Numbered from the stretch's first letter, positions 54,541 to 63,687 are shown. The stretch: 64,000 nucleotides of DNA from Thermoanaerobacter sp. A7A (GCF_000445185.1 NZ_AVAF01000122.1:62001-126000), one strand, 5' to 3'. Program-made: numbers and translations. Notes: generated by a model not told the origin, from the sequence alone.

Positions 54541-56418
54541 ATGAAAATTGTGCTTATTGCTCCTTATAGAGATTTGCTGGAGACCGCAATTACAGTAAAA
54601 AAAGACCTGAATGTCGATATCGAACTGGAGCTAGGAGATTTGAGCGAAGGTGTCAAGGTGGCCAGAGAATGGGAGAAAAAGGGTGTCGATATCATAATAA
54701 GTCGAGGGGGCACGTACCAGCTTATAAAAGAATCAGTTTCTGTGCCTGTAGTGGAAATTAAGGTAAGTGCTTTCGACATTTTAAGGCAGTTTAACGGATT
54801 GATAGGGTGCAAAGAAATTATAGGTGTAGCCGGATATAAAAATGTAATATACGGCTGCGAAGTTATCGGGGAGATATTAGATTTAAATTTAATTAAGGTG
54901 GTCATCGAAAAAGAGGAAGAAGGCCTGCGGCAGGTTGCCGCAGCCAAAGAAAAGGGTGTAAGTTTAATTATAGGGGACACGATCGGCGCTTACAGTGCCA
55001 AAAGATTAGGGCTGAAGAGCCGCCTCATCACCTCTGGAAAGGAAGCCGTGGCTGCTGCTGTAAGCGAGTCTTTCAGGCTGGCCCAAGCACTCAAGGCGGA
55101 GAAAGAAAAAGCCGAACAGATCAGGACCATAGTAGACTTCGTGCACGATGGAATTATCGCCATAGATAAAGAGGGCAGAGTTTCTATATACAATAGGATG
55201 GCCGAGAAAATATTCAAAAGGCCGCCGGCCGAAGCCGTCGGGCGAAAGGTTGAGACGGTAGTGCCCAACACCAGGCTTTACGAGGTGATAGAGACAGGAA
55301 AACCCCAGATCGGAGAGTTGCAGGAAGTTTTGGGTACCATGATCACCACAAACCGGGTACCTATAGTGGTAGGGAACGAGGTCGTGGGAGCGGTGGCCAC
55401 CTTTCAAGACGTCACCATGCTCCAGAAAGTGGAACAGAAAATAAGAAGGCAGCTTGCCGACAGGGGTCTGGTGGCTATGTACACATTCGATGATATTATC
55501 TATTCGAGCGAAAAGATGAAGGATGTGGTAAATCAGGCCAAAAAATACGCGCTGCTCGACTCTACAGTACTCATATTCGGAGAAACCGGCACGGGTAAGG
55601 AACTTTTTGCCCAGAGCATTCACAATGCCAGCAGGAGGAAAAACGGCCCCTTTGTAGCCATAAACTGTGCTGCACTGCCTGAAAACCTTCTGGAAAGCGA
55701 GCTTTTCGGCTACGCTGAAGGCGCTTTTACCGGTGCACGGAAGGGAGGAAAAGCCGGATTGTTTGAGCTGGCCCATGGGGGGACCATTTTTCTCGATGAG
55801 ATCGGAGAAATGCCTCCGGGCCTCCAGTCCAAACTGCTCCGTGTAATTCAGGAAAGAAGGGTTATGAGGATAGGGGATGACAGGTTAATCCCAGTGGATG
55901 TAAGGATAATATGCGCCACAAACAGGGAACTCGTTGAAATGATAAAACAGGGCAAATTCAGGGTAGATCTGTTCTATCGCATAAACGTCCTGCAGATTAA
56001 TATACCACCTCTCAGGGAGAGAAAAGAGGACTTGGATGTGCTAGTGCCCCATTTCATAAAAAAATATTCGCTTGGCTGCGGAAAGTATATAAACGGCCTA
56101 ACTTCAAGGGCAATGGACTTTTTGAAAACCTTTAACTTTCCGGGAAACGTAAGGGAGCTTGAGAGCATTATAGAAAGAGCATGCGCCCTCTGCGAGGGGA
56201 CTTTAATAGACGTTGGGGATATAAGGTTTTATCAACGGGAAGAGAGTGATGTAATGCCGAAAATGGAGAGTCATGATATAAAACCCCTGGAGGAGATAGA
56301 AAGAGAGTACATCGCAAAGGCTATAAGGTTAGCAGGAGGCAATTTATCTGAAGCTGCACGGAAGCTGGGCGTTAACAGGACGACTCTTTGGAGAAAGTTA
56401 AAGGAAAATAAAAAATAA
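54541..56418 (+). CDS. PrpR-like sigma-54-dependent activator
   Basis: 625 aa. ATG 54541 lies behind GGGGGTGA; a longer frame has no site. Residues 1-185 form a PrpR_N sensor domain (DIIISRGGTYQLI), 195-300 a PAS domain, 320-550 the AAA+ domain: Walker A GETGTGKE at 347-354, GAFTGA at 394-399 for sigma-54 contact, FLDEIGEMP, and R-fingers. The C-terminal Fis-type HTH ends LGVNRTTLWRKLKENKK. It is expected to activate the acid-sugar operon downstream, which has a matching sigma-54 promoter. Inducer unknown; codon use is GC-richer than neighbours. Confidence 0.93.
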   Translation: MKIVLIAPYRDLLETAITVKKDLNVDIELELGDLSEGVKVAREWEKKGVDIIISRGGTYQLIKESVSVPVVEIKVSAFDILRQFNGLIGCKEIIGVAGYKNVIYGCEVIGEILDLNLIKVVIEKEEEGLRQVAAAKEKGVSLIIGDTIGAYSAKRLGLKSRLITSGKEAVAAAVSESFRLAQALKAEKEKAEQIRTIVDFVHDGIIAIDKEGRVSIYNRMAEKIFKRPPAEAVGRKVETVVPNTRLYEVIETGKPQIGELQEVLGTMITTNRVPIVVGNEVVGAVATFQDVTMLQKVEQKIRRQLADRGLVAMYTFDDIIYSSEKMKDVVNQAKKYALLDSTVLIFGETGTGKELFAQSIHNASRRKNGPFVAINCAALPENLLESELFGYAEGAFTGARKGGKAGLFELAHGGTIFLDEIGEMPPGLQSKLLRVIQERRVMRIGDDRLIPVDVRIICATNRELVEMIKQGKFRVDLFYRINVLQINIPPLRERKEDLDVLVPHFIKKYSLGCGKYINGLTSRAMDFLKTFNFPGNVRELESIIERACALCEGTLIDVGDIRFYQREESDVMPKMESHDIKPLEEIEREYIAKAIRLAGGNLSEAARKLGVNRTTLWRKLKENKK

Positions 56419-56448
56419 GATTCAAAAATAATGGACGGCGAAGATTGT

Positions 56449-56500
56449 TGTTGCAAAATGTAGCGGTAGTTTTAATTTTGCAACATTACATGTTGCAAAA
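56449..56500. promoter_or_regulatory. Upstream activator sites for the sigma-54 operon
   Basis: A palindrome with 11-bp arms TTTTGCAACAT and ATGTTGCAAAA around TAC lies at 56476-56500. A further half-site TGTTGCAAAA is at 56449-56458, 42 bp (four helical turns) before the matching half. They are 90-150 bp upstream of the -24 element, the normal place for enhancer sites. Confidence 0.7.
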
Positions 56501-56591
56501 TTTTATAAATTATAATCGCATAAACAGGCATATAAATGCTCGGAGCAGGTCCATTGCGGTTCAGGTAATGGGATGGGACTTCAAGAATATG

Positions 56592-56607
56592 TGGCACGGT
56601 TCTTGCT
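56592..56607 (+). promoter_or_regulatory. Sigma-54 promoter (-24/-12)
   Basis: TGGCAC, five bases, TTGCT: an exact -24/-12 match with correct spacing, 25 bp before the first operon gene. Confidence 0.9.
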
Positions 56608-56632
56608 TTACCATTTTACGGAGGTGATTTTT

Positions 56633-56935
56633 ATGAAAAAGTTGGCAGTGGTAGTACATACTGAAGACAACGTAGCCACTGCAGTACAAAATCTGAGCAA
56701 AGGGCAGGAGGTGCGTGTGGATGTGGACGGTAATGAGATGCAGGTAAAATTGATAGACGATATTCCCTTTGGCCACAAGTTTGCGCTGAAGGACATCGAA
56801 GCGGAAATGGACGTGATAAAATACGGAGAGGTCATCGGCAGGGCTACCCGGTTCATTAAGACAGGAGAGCATGTCCATGTCCATAACATAGAAAGCCTGC
56901 GAGGCAGGGGCGATTGGGAGGGTGAGAAAAAATGA
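56633..56935 (+). CDS. UxaA-family dehydratase, small SAF-domain subunit
   Basis: 100 aa behind ACGGAGGTG. Residues 1-95 are a SAF domain as found at the N-terminus of altronate/galactarate dehydratases (DIPFGHKFALKDIEAEMDVIKYGEVIGRAT, in part; HVHVHNIESLRG). Here it is a separate chain whose stop overlaps the start of the large subunit (ATGA). It probably caps the active site of an acid-sugar dehydratase. First gene after the sigma-54 promoter. Confidence 0.88.
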   Translation: MKKLAVVVHTEDNVATAVQNLSKGQEVRVDVDGNEMQVKLIDDIPFGHKFALKDIEAEMDVIKYGEVIGRATRFIKTGEHVHVHNIESLRGRGDWEGEKK

Positions 56936-58092
56936 AAATAATGGGCTATGTTAGACCGGACGGCAGAGTAGGCATCCGAAATCACATACTTATAATACCT
57001 TCTTCTGTCTGTGCCAGCGAGGTGGCTATGCGTATAGCTTCGCATGTGGAGGGAGCGGTAGCGCTTGCCAACCAGCACGGTTGCTGTCAGATCGGAGCAG
57101 ACCTGGAACTTACCGCGAAGACTCTGGTCGGCCTCGGCAAGAATCCGAACGTGGCGGCTGCCCTGGTGGTAGGGTTGGGCTGTGAAGGTGTTCCTACCGA
57201 AAAGGTGGCCGAGGAAATAGCGGCGACCGGCAAGAGGGTGGAGTATATAATAATTCAGGACTGCGGCGGGACGCTGAAAGCCGAAGAGATCGGGACTAGA
57301 ATAGCAAGACAAATGGCGCAGGAAGCCGCACTGCTGAAGAGGGAAGAAGTGGATATATCCAATTTAATACTTGCGGTGGAATGTGGCGGTTCCGATACCA
57401 CTTCAGGACTTGCCTCGAATCCGGTGGCGGGCTATGTTTCAGATAAATTAATCGAACTGGGCGGCACATCCATGTTTTCGGAGACCACGGAGATAATAGG
57501 CGCCGAGCATCTACTGGCAAAGCGTGCCGTTTCTAGGGAAGTGGCTGATAAGCTCCTGGAGATCGTAAGAAGGTGCGAAGAAAAAGCCAAGACGATGGGA
57601 GTCGATATGCGGGGAGGACAGCCTACTCCGGGCAATATCGAGGGAGGCATAAGCACCATAGAGGAAAAATCCATGGGCGCTATATATAAAGGCGGTACGA
57701 AACCGATACAGGGAATCCTGGATTATGCAGAACCACCGGCTGAGAAGGGCGGTCTTTATATCATGGATACCCCCGGGCAGGACATAGAGTCAATAACCGG
57801 TATGACCGCAGGCGGAGCGCAAGTGGTGATCTTTACGACCGGCAGGGGTACGCCCACCGGTTCGCCGATTGCTCCAGTTATAAAGATAACTGCTAACCCC
57901 GATACGTATAAAAAGATGGAGGATAACATAGATTTCAACGCCGGTACCATAGTCCAAGGCGACGAAACTATAAGAGAGGCTGGAGAACGGTTATTCAAAG
58001 AGATGATAGAAGTCGTCAACGGCAAGCTTACAAAAGCCGAGGTGTTAAAGCATAGAGAATTTGGAATATACAAACTCATATCCACTTTCTGA
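56932..58092 (+). CDS. UxaA-family dehydratase, large subunit
   Basis: 386 aa. Features MGYVRPDGRVGIRNHILIIPSSVCASEVA, HGCCQIG, GLGCEGVP, VECGGSDTTSGLASNPVAGYVSD, FSETTEIIGAEHLL and FTTGRGTPTGSPIAPVIKI are those of the C-terminal part of altronate/galactarate dehydratases. The Cys/His set suggests a bound metal. Substrate is not evident; the C4 kinase and PdxA-like enzyme in the same operon suggest four- or six-carbon acid sugars. Confidence 0.9.
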   Translation: MKIMGYVRPDGRVGIRNHILIIPSSVCASEVAMRIASHVEGAVALANQHGCCQIGADLELTAKTLVGLGKNPNVAAALVVGLGCEGVPTEKVAEEIAATGKRVEYIIIQDCGGTLKAEEIGTRIARQMAQEAALLKREEVDISNLILAVECGGSDTTSGLASNPVAGYVSDKLIELGGTSMFSETTEIIGAEHLLAKRAVSREVADKLLEIVRRCEEKAKTMGVDMRGGQPTPGNIEGGISTIEEKSMGAIYKGGTKPIQGILDYAEPPAEKGGLYIMDTPGQDIESITGMTAGGAQVVIFTTGRGTPTGSPIAPVIKITANPDTYKKMEDNIDFNAGTIVQGDETIREAGERLFKEMIEVVNGKLTKAEVLKHREFGIYKLISTF

Positions 58093-58110
58093 AAGGAGAG
58101 GTGAATTCCT

Positions 58111-59076
58111 GTGAAAATATTAAGAGCTATCAACCGGGTGCCCGGAGGCTTGATGGTGGTTCCACTTTTACTTGGGGCAACAATAAACACTTTTTTTCCT
58201 CAGATCCTGGAGATAGGCGGCTTTACCACTGCTCTTTTTAAACAAGGTGCTATGCCCCTGATTGCCCTTTTCCTGCTGTGCAACGGTTCGCAGATTACGA
58301 TCAGACAGGCTGGAGTTTCTCTGAGCAAGGGCGTTGCCCTCACTGCTGTAAAGCTTTTTATAGGGGTTGTTTTGGGATGGTTCGTCGGAAAATTTATGGG
58401 CCCTTTTGGCTTTTTCGGACTTTCATCCCTCGCCATAATAGGAGCCCTCACAAATTCCAATGGTGGTCTGTATACAGCACTTGCTTCACAGTACGGTGAC
58501 CCGGACGACGTGGGAGCAATAGCTGTACTGTCCATAAATGACGGCCCCTTCTTAACTATGGTGGCCATGGGGGCCACCGGCCTGGCCAATATCCCATTTA
58601 TATACCTTGTGGCTGTCATAATCCCAATCCTGGTCGGTATGGTGCTGGGCAATCTGGACGAGGACTGGAAAAAATTCCTTGAACCCGGACAAAAACTCCT
58701 CATACCGTTTTTTGCTTTTCCCCTGGGTGCAGCCTTGGACTTTAGGACTATTTTTAAGGCCGGCCTACCAGGATTCTTGCTAGGACTTCTAACAGTGGTA
58801 CTTACCGGTATGGGAGGTTATCTTACGATAAAGTACATTTTTCGGGAGAAAAAGGCTGTTGGGGCGGCTATTGGTACTACCGCTGGTAATGCCGTAGCGA
58901 CTCCCGCCGCTGTTGCCGCCGCCGATCCAACCCTGGCGCCTCTGGTTGAGATTGCTACAGCTCAGATTGCAGCCTCGGTAATAGTTACAGCTGTACTCGC
59001 TCCTCTGCTGGTAGCCTATCTGGATAAGCTGGAGCGGAAAAACAATAATTCTTTGAGGAGGGAGGAAGTTGTATAG
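58111..59076 (+). CDS. KdgT-type 2-keto-3-deoxygluconate permease family transporter
   Basis: 321 aa, about ten membrane segments; GTG start with GGAGAGGTG upstream. Characteristic parts: INRVPGGLMVVPLLLGATINTFFP, GALTNSNGGLYTALASQYGD and TTAGNAVATPAAVAAADP. It imports a sugar acid by proton symport. In this operon the substrate may be a four-carbon or other aldonate rather than KDG itself. Confidence 0.9.
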   Translation: MKILRAINRVPGGLMVVPLLLGATINTFFPQILEIGGFTTALFKQGAMPLIALFLLCNGSQITIRQAGVSLSKGVALTAVKLFIGVVLGWFVGKFMGPFGFFGLSSLAIIGALTNSNGGLYTALASQYGDPDDVGAIAVLSINDGPFLTMVAMGATGLANIPFIYLVAVIIPILVGMVLGNLDEDWKKFLEPGQKLLIPFFAFPLGAALDFRTIFKAGLPGFLLGLLTVVLTGMGGYLTIKYIFREKKAVGAAIGTTAGNAVATPAAVAAADPTLAPLVEIATAQIAASVIVTAVLAPLLVAYLDKLERKNNNSLRREEVV

Positions 59077-60336
59077 TTGTATAGAGTTATAGTAATAGCT
59101 GATGATTTTACCGGAAGCAATGATACCGGGGTACAACTGGTAAAGCACGGGTATTATGTGATTACCCTGATCGGTACGGCAGGGGTAAAAAAATACGAGG
59201 ATGTTGCCGACGCCCTGGTGATAGATACTGAGACCCGGAGCATACCGGCTTTAGTTGCCTATGAAAAACTGAAAGAAATATCAAACATTGTAGGTGAGTA
59301 TAAGGAGGCGGTGGTCTATAAAAAAATCGACTCTACTCTCCGGGGTAACATCGGAGTCGAAATCAAGGCGCTGCGTGAGGGACTTAAGCCTGAACTGACG
59401 ATATTCGCACCGGCCTTTCCCAAAAACGGACGAACGACAGAAAAGGGTGTCCACTATCTTAAGGGCGTGCCGGTGGATAAGACCGAACTTGCTAGGGACC
59501 CGAAAAACCCCGTTACCACAGCGGATGTTAAAAAAATCCTGGAAGAAGGCTTGAAGGTTCCGGTTAAGCATAAGGTCCTGGAGGAAATAAGCCGGGATCT
59601 GCGGAAAGACATAGAAAAAGAGATGAGAGAATACGATGTATTTTCCTTTGATGCGAAAACCGATGACGATTTGATAAAAATAGCTACTAGCGTACTGGAC
59701 CTGGGTAAGAAAACGCTGTGGGTTGGTTCCGCCGGCCTGGCCGAGGCCTTAATTGCCTCTCTTGAGAAAAAAGAAAAGAAGAATCCTGTGCTGGTTATAG
59801 CGGGAAGCGTCAGCCAGGTAACCAGACGGCAGGTGTTCAAGGCGCTGGAAGACAGCCGTATCGTCCTAGTAAAACTCGACGTAAAAAGGGCTTTGTCGCA
59901 TCCCGAAGAGGAAATAGATCGGATCCGAAAAATTGTTCTGGATTTTATGAACGCAGCAAAGGACGTAATAATAGCATCGGCGGCAGAGGAAGATGCAGTA
60001 TCCGAAGCACTAATAGCAGCGAGGGGGAAAGGGCTTTCACCACAGGATACCAGCGAAGTTCTGGCGCAGTTCTTGGGGGAAGTTGCCTGCTCGATCGTAG
60101 AGGCAAAAAGGCCGGGAGGTTTAGTGCTGACCGGTGGAGATACGGCCATACACGTTGTGAAGAGCCTTTCCACCGCGGGATGTAGGATAAATTCTGAACT
60201 GGAACCGGGCATACCTGAACTTGTTCTGATAAAAGGGTCTGTAGACGGCCTTAGAGTGGTGACGAAAGCCGGAGCTTTTGGAAATGATGAATCGATCTTA
60301 AACGCGGTTAAGTTTTTGAGGGGGGATGGAAGATGA
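59077..60336 (+). CDS. Four-carbon acid-sugar kinase (DUF1537 family)
   Basis: 419 aa, TTG start right after the permease stop with GGAGGGAGG upstream. N-terminal domain: VIADDFTGSNDTGVQL and KKIDSTLRGNIGVE; C-terminal nucleotide-binding domain: VGSAGLAEAL, VIAGSVSQVTRRQ and LVLTGGDTAIHV. DUF1537 kinases phosphorylate D-threonate, D-erythronate and similar acids, working with a PdxA2 dehydrogenase, which follows here with a four-base overlap. Cytoplasmic. Confidence 0.92.
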   Translation: MYRVIVIADDFTGSNDTGVQLVKHGYYVITLIGTAGVKKYEDVADALVIDTETRSIPALVAYEKLKEISNIVGEYKEAVVYKKIDSTLRGNIGVEIKALREGLKPELTIFAPAFPKNGRTTEKGVHYLKGVPVDKTELARDPKNPVTTADVKKILEEGLKVPVKHKVLEEISRDLRKDIEKEMREYDVFSFDAKTDDDLIKIATSVLDLGKKTLWVGSAGLAEALIASLEKKEKKNPVLVIAGSVSQVTRRQVFKALEDSRIVLVKLDVKRALSHPEEEIDRIRKIVLDFMNAAKDVIIASAAEEDAVSEALIAARGKGLSPQDTSEVLAQFLGEVACSIVEAKRPGGLVLTGGDTAIHVVKSLSTAGCRINSELEPGIPELVLIKGSVDGLRVVTKAGAFGNDESILNAVKFLRGDGR

Positions 60337-61328
60337 GACCTCTCGTGGCAATAACCATGGGGGACCCGGCGGGGGTCGGTCCGGAGATAAGCTTGAAAGC
60401 CGCGGTGTCGGCGGAAGTTTCCAGCTTTGCAAGACCTTTGATCCTAGGTTCTGGTCTAGTACTTCGGTATTACGCGAACCTGCTGAAGATATCCGTGCCT
60501 TTAAGGAGCATAGATTCGCCGGCGGAGTACCAGGATGGATTTGTAAATTATATATCCGTAAATAATCTTTCACTGGCCGATTTTGAAATAGGAAAAGTTT
60601 CGCCACTCTGCGGGCGGGCGGCATACGAGTACCTGGAGGCCGGCATAAGAATGGCCCTCAGGGGAGAAGCTTCTGCCATTGCTACAGCCCCTTTGAATAA
60701 AGAGGCCCTTCACAGAGCCGGCCTGGAATTTGCAGGTCACACCGAAATACTAGCGAAACTGACGGGGACTAAGGATTACGCCATGATGCTGGTTGCGGGA
60801 AACTTGCGGGTAATGCACGTCTCCACCCACGTGGCCCTTCGAGGGGCATGCGATATGGTAAAAAAGGAAAGAGTTTACAAGATCGTAACCCTGGCAGCTA
60901 CAGCTGCTGCTTCTCTAGGGGTGCGCGATCCTCGGATAGCCGTCGCTGGACTTAATCCTCATGCAGGGGAGGGAGGTCTTTTCGGCGACGAAGAGATATA
61001 CGAGATAGCGCCCGCCGTGGAAAAAGCCCGGGAGCAGGGTCTCAGCGTTTACGGACCGCTGCCACCTGACACGGTTTTTTTGAAAGCATCAAGAGGCGAG
61101 TACGACGTGGTCGTGGCTATGTACCACGATCAGGGGCATATAGCTGTGAAAATGGCGGGGTTTGAAAGGGGAGTAAACGTAACAGTGGGCCTGCCCATCA
61201 TCCGCACGTCGGTTGACCACGGCACCGCTTTTGACATAGCGGGCAGGGGAATTGCCGATGAGCGAAGCATGGTGGAAGCTGTCAAACTTGCTGCTGAGAT
61301 GGTGAAATATAAAAACGAAAAAAAATAG
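60333..61328 (+). CDS. pdxA2: PdxA2-type 4-phospho-acid dehydrogenase
   Basis: 331 aa. Belongs to the 4-hydroxythreonine-4-phosphate dehydrogenase family: ITMGDPAGVGPEI, TAPLNKEALHRAG, FAGHTEILA (metal His), YHDQGHIAVK and TSVDHGTAFDIAGRG. Next to a DUF1537 kinase it most likely oxidises and decarboxylates D-threonate- or D-erythronate-4-phosphate to dihydroxyacetone phosphate, rather than serving vitamin B6 synthesis. Overlaps the kinase by four bases. Confidence 0.92.
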   Translation: MRPLVAITMGDPAGVGPEISLKAAVSAEVSSFARPLILGSGLVLRYYANLLKISVPLRSIDSPAEYQDGFVNYISVNNLSLADFEIGKVSPLCGRAAYEYLEAGIRMALRGEASAIATAPLNKEALHRAGLEFAGHTEILAKLTGTKDYAMMLVAGNLRVMHVSTHVALRGACDMVKKERVYKIVTLAATAAASLGVRDPRIAVAGLNPHAGEGGLFGDEEIYEIAPAVEKAREQGLSVYGPLPPDTVFLKASRGEYDVVVAMYHDQGHIAVKMAGFERGVNVTVGLPIIRTSVDHGTAFDIAGRGIADERSMVEAVKLAAEMVKYKNEKK

Positions 61329-61344
61329 AGCCTATAGTGGCTCT
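61318..61344 (-). terminator. Leftward terminator at the end of the acid-sugar operon
   Basis: On the minus strand AGAGCC, ACTATA, GGCTCT, ATTTTTT. It would stop transcription coming leftwards from the IS region; the same hairpin lacks a T-run in the plus direction. Confidence 0.65.
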
Positions 61345-61358
61345 CTCAGATTGACGAC

Positions 61359-61394
61359 AAACCTCACTTTTTATACATGTAAAAAGTGGGGTTT
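61359..61394. repeat. Hairpin at the transposase 3' end
   Basis: AAACCTCACTTTTT pairs with AAAAAGTGGGGTTT (one G-U). It covers the last codons of the broken transposase gene and matches the hairpin at 48515-48549. Confidence 0.6.
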
Positions 61395-62759
61395 GCTTTG
61401 TATTTGGATATAATTGTATATAATCTGATAAATATTGGATAAAAATCATGCAAAGTTGAAAAACCCTTGCACTTTTTCCATAGCCATGTTGCTAATTTCT
61501 TTAAATTCATGCATGCGAAAACAAGTATCGCCTGCATGGACAATTTTTTTATCCCTCTTAACGTTGTCCATCGCAAACTATGCTTCTCTTTCATATCTGC
61601 AAATACTCTCTCTATTGTCTCTTTCCTTCTTGCATATACTTCTCTATTGTATGGTGTATGCCTTAAATGCTCCGCTTCTTCTACATATCTTTCCCATACA
61701 TGCCTAAATATCCTTTTTGTGTAATCTTTACTCGCTGTACATTTGTCCCTTAATAGACAGCTCTTGCATTTTTCTGGATTTGATTTGTATTCTCTATATC
61801 CTTCTTTGTTAGTCGTAACATATGTTAATATTTCGTTTTAAGGACATATATAACAGTCATAATATTCGTCATATACGTATTGGTGTTTTTTCATAAACCC
61901 ATCTTTTGTCATTTGGCCTTGTGTATGGTACTACTGGTATTATCCCTCTGTCAAACATTGTCTTTAATATGTACTGTGTTTTATAGCCTGCGTCTACTGC
62001 TACTGCCTTGGGTTTTCCTACATTCTTTATGACTTCATCTAATACTTCTTCGAACATTACGCTATCATGCAAGTTTGCGCTTGTTACTTTCGCTGCTAAA
62101 ATGAATCCATTTTTATCGCAGGCTGTGTGAAAGGAATATGCAAAGCATTTTTCTTTCCCACTTTTGTTTAATATCCCACTGTCAGGATCTGTTTTGTTCA
62201 CTTTTACTTCTTTTGTCTCGATTTTTTCTTTTTGCTTTAATGTCTTTTTCCCATGTAGTTCTCTGTCTTTTGCTATTTCTTCTTCTAATTTTGCTTGATA
62301 GTTTTGCTCTCTTTTTCTATTTATTTCTTTGTAGTATTTTTTCTTGTTGGCACTTGCTTTTACATGGGTTGCGTCTATGAATACTTCTTCTACATTTATG
62401 AATTTGTGTTTTATTGTTTCTTCTAGTATCCTCGTAAATATTTTTTCGAATATGTCTGTATTTTTGGATCTTCTTTCATAGTTCTTGCTAAAGGTAGAAA
62501 AGTGGGGTATTTCTTCGTTTAATCCATATCCTAAAAACCATTTGTAGGCCACATTTGTTTGTATTTCTGCTATTGTCCTCCTCAATGATGGTATACCGAA
62601 TAGGTATTGAATGAATAATATTTTTATCAGTACTACTGGGTCTATACTTGGTCTATCATAATTTTCGGAGTATTTGTCTTTTACTAAGTCATATATGAAA
62701 TCAAATTTGATGACTTTTTCTATTTTTCTCAATAGGTGATCTTGGGGAACTATGACTTG
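61364..62759 (-). pseudogene. Broken IS1182-type transposase
   Basis: The longest intact part (61869-62732) reads RKIEKVIKFDFIYDLV, LFGIPSLRRTIAEIQTNVAYKWFLGYGL and VFIDATHVKASANK (DDE-type Asp). One extra A near 61915 shifts the frame; downstream homology continues as KKHQYVYDEYYDCYIC, then an in-frame TAA at 61838-61840, then YKSNPEKCKSCLLRDKC and a tail to 61364. The N-terminus is cut: only VIVPQDHLL remains before it meets the tnpB relic. Non-functional by three independent lesions. Confidence 0.88.
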
Positions 62760-62761
62760 TC

Positions 62762-63036
62762 AAGACAAATCTCGCAAAGCATATTTCAGACAGCTCATGG
62801 GCAAAATTTTTAGAATATCTATCATACAAGGCAAAGTGGTATGGTAGGACACTCATTATTGCAAATAGAACATTCCCATCATCAAAATATGCAGTAATTG
62901 TGGATACTATTATAGCGAACTTAAATTATCAGAGCGGATATGGGAATGTCTTGTTTGTGACGCTGTTCATGACAGAGACGGAAATGCAGTAGCAAACTTG
63001 CGAAACTATGGTGCTGCTTGCGTAAAAGAACAATAA
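62762..63036 (+). pseudogene. tnpB (IS200/IS605 family) 3' remnant
   Basis: Reads NLAKHISDSSWAKFLEYLSYKAKWYGRTL and NRTFPSSK in one frame, then after a one-base loss CSNCGYYYSELKLSERIWEC and HDRDGNAVANLRNYGA in the next. This is the RuvC/zinc-finger end of TnpB, an RNA-guided nuclease of insertion sequences. The N-terminal two thirds are missing. Confidence 0.88.
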
Positions 63037-63166
63037 GGTAGGAACTACCCGAATTCACGCTTGTGGAGATCGGGCTTCTACTGCGGAGAAAATTTTTCTT
63101 CTTTCGTAGCAAGTCTGGTCAAAGAAGCAGGAAGCCACCACCTAGGTAGGTGGTGGTAGTTCACAG
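63037..63166 (+). mobile_element. IS605-type right end (omega-RNA region)
   Basis: After the tnpB stop lie about 100 bp of the kind that encode the TnpB guide RNA, ending in the perfect stem CCACCACCTA/TAGGTGGTGG at 63135-63156 and then TAGTTCACA, typical of an IS200/IS605 right end. The end looks better preserved than the gene. Confidence 0.7.
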
Positions 63167-63272
63167 AACTCTTACAAAGAAAGGCAAAAAGACAAACCCT
63201 ACAGAATTAGACAGTTTAAAAATGACAAGCAGTAGGTGATAATAAAAGAACGTATAAAAATATAAAGAACAT

Positions 63273-63318
63273 AAGCGCAGCAATTGTTTTACTTATATTA
63301 GAAGTTGCTGCGCTTTTT
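63273..63318 (+). terminator. Orphan terminator
   Basis: AAGCGCAGCAA pairs with TTGCTGCGCTT, then TTTC. No gene ends directly before it; the sequence 63167-63272 holds nothing I can assign. Confidence 0.7.
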
Positions 63319-63444
63319 CTACAGAAAATACTCTAGTTAAGGTTAAGAGCTTTTCCTTCATAATAAAAAAGTAAAAAACAAAATACACAATGGTATGTTA
63401 ATTTTTAATTTTTTATAGTAAAATAAAGAAAGAAGGAATATAAA

Positions 63445-63687
63445 ATGGTGGTGAGTACGATGACCTTAAAAGAACAGGCTTATAAGATAATAGATGCAAT
63501 TCCCGAAGAAAAAATGGCAAAAGTTTTAACTATACTCAAAAATCTAAAAGAAATAATAGATGAAGAATTAGATGAATTTGATATTCAACTTATAGAAGAA
63601 GCTAAACAAATTATTGCCAGTGAAAAAGAATTTATACCCTTTGAGGAGGTGCTGAGGGAGGCTGGAATTAATGAAAAAGAATTATAA
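63445..63687 (+). CDS. Type II antitoxin, RelB-like
   Basis: 80 aa (or 75 from the in-frame ATG at 63460, behind GGTGGTGAG). Acidic and helical: TLKEQAYKIIDAIPEEKMAKVLTILKNL, then ELIEEAKQ-like and FEEVLREAGI. Overlaps the downstream toxin gene by 17 bp, the normal order for a toxin-antitoxin pair. Expected to bind and neutralise the toxin and repress the operon. Confidence 0.8.
   Translation: MVVSTMTLKEQAYKIIDAIPEEKMAKVLTILKNLKEIIDEELDEFDIQLIEEAKQIIASEKEFIPFEEVLREAGINEKEL

Noticed and set aside
55006-55776. 256-codon antisense frame in the sigma-54 activator gene
   Set aside because: The forward frame has complete AAA+ motifs; the antisense frame is a by-product of GC-rich codons.
59454-60212. 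252-codon antisense frame in the DUF1537 kinase gene
   Set aside because: Ser/Thr-rich composition typical of a reverse reading; the forward frame has all family motifs.
60333-61328. PdxA for vitamin B6 synthesis
   Set aside because: Its overlap with a DUF1537 kinase in a sigma-54 sugar-acid operon fits the catabolic PdxA2 role better.
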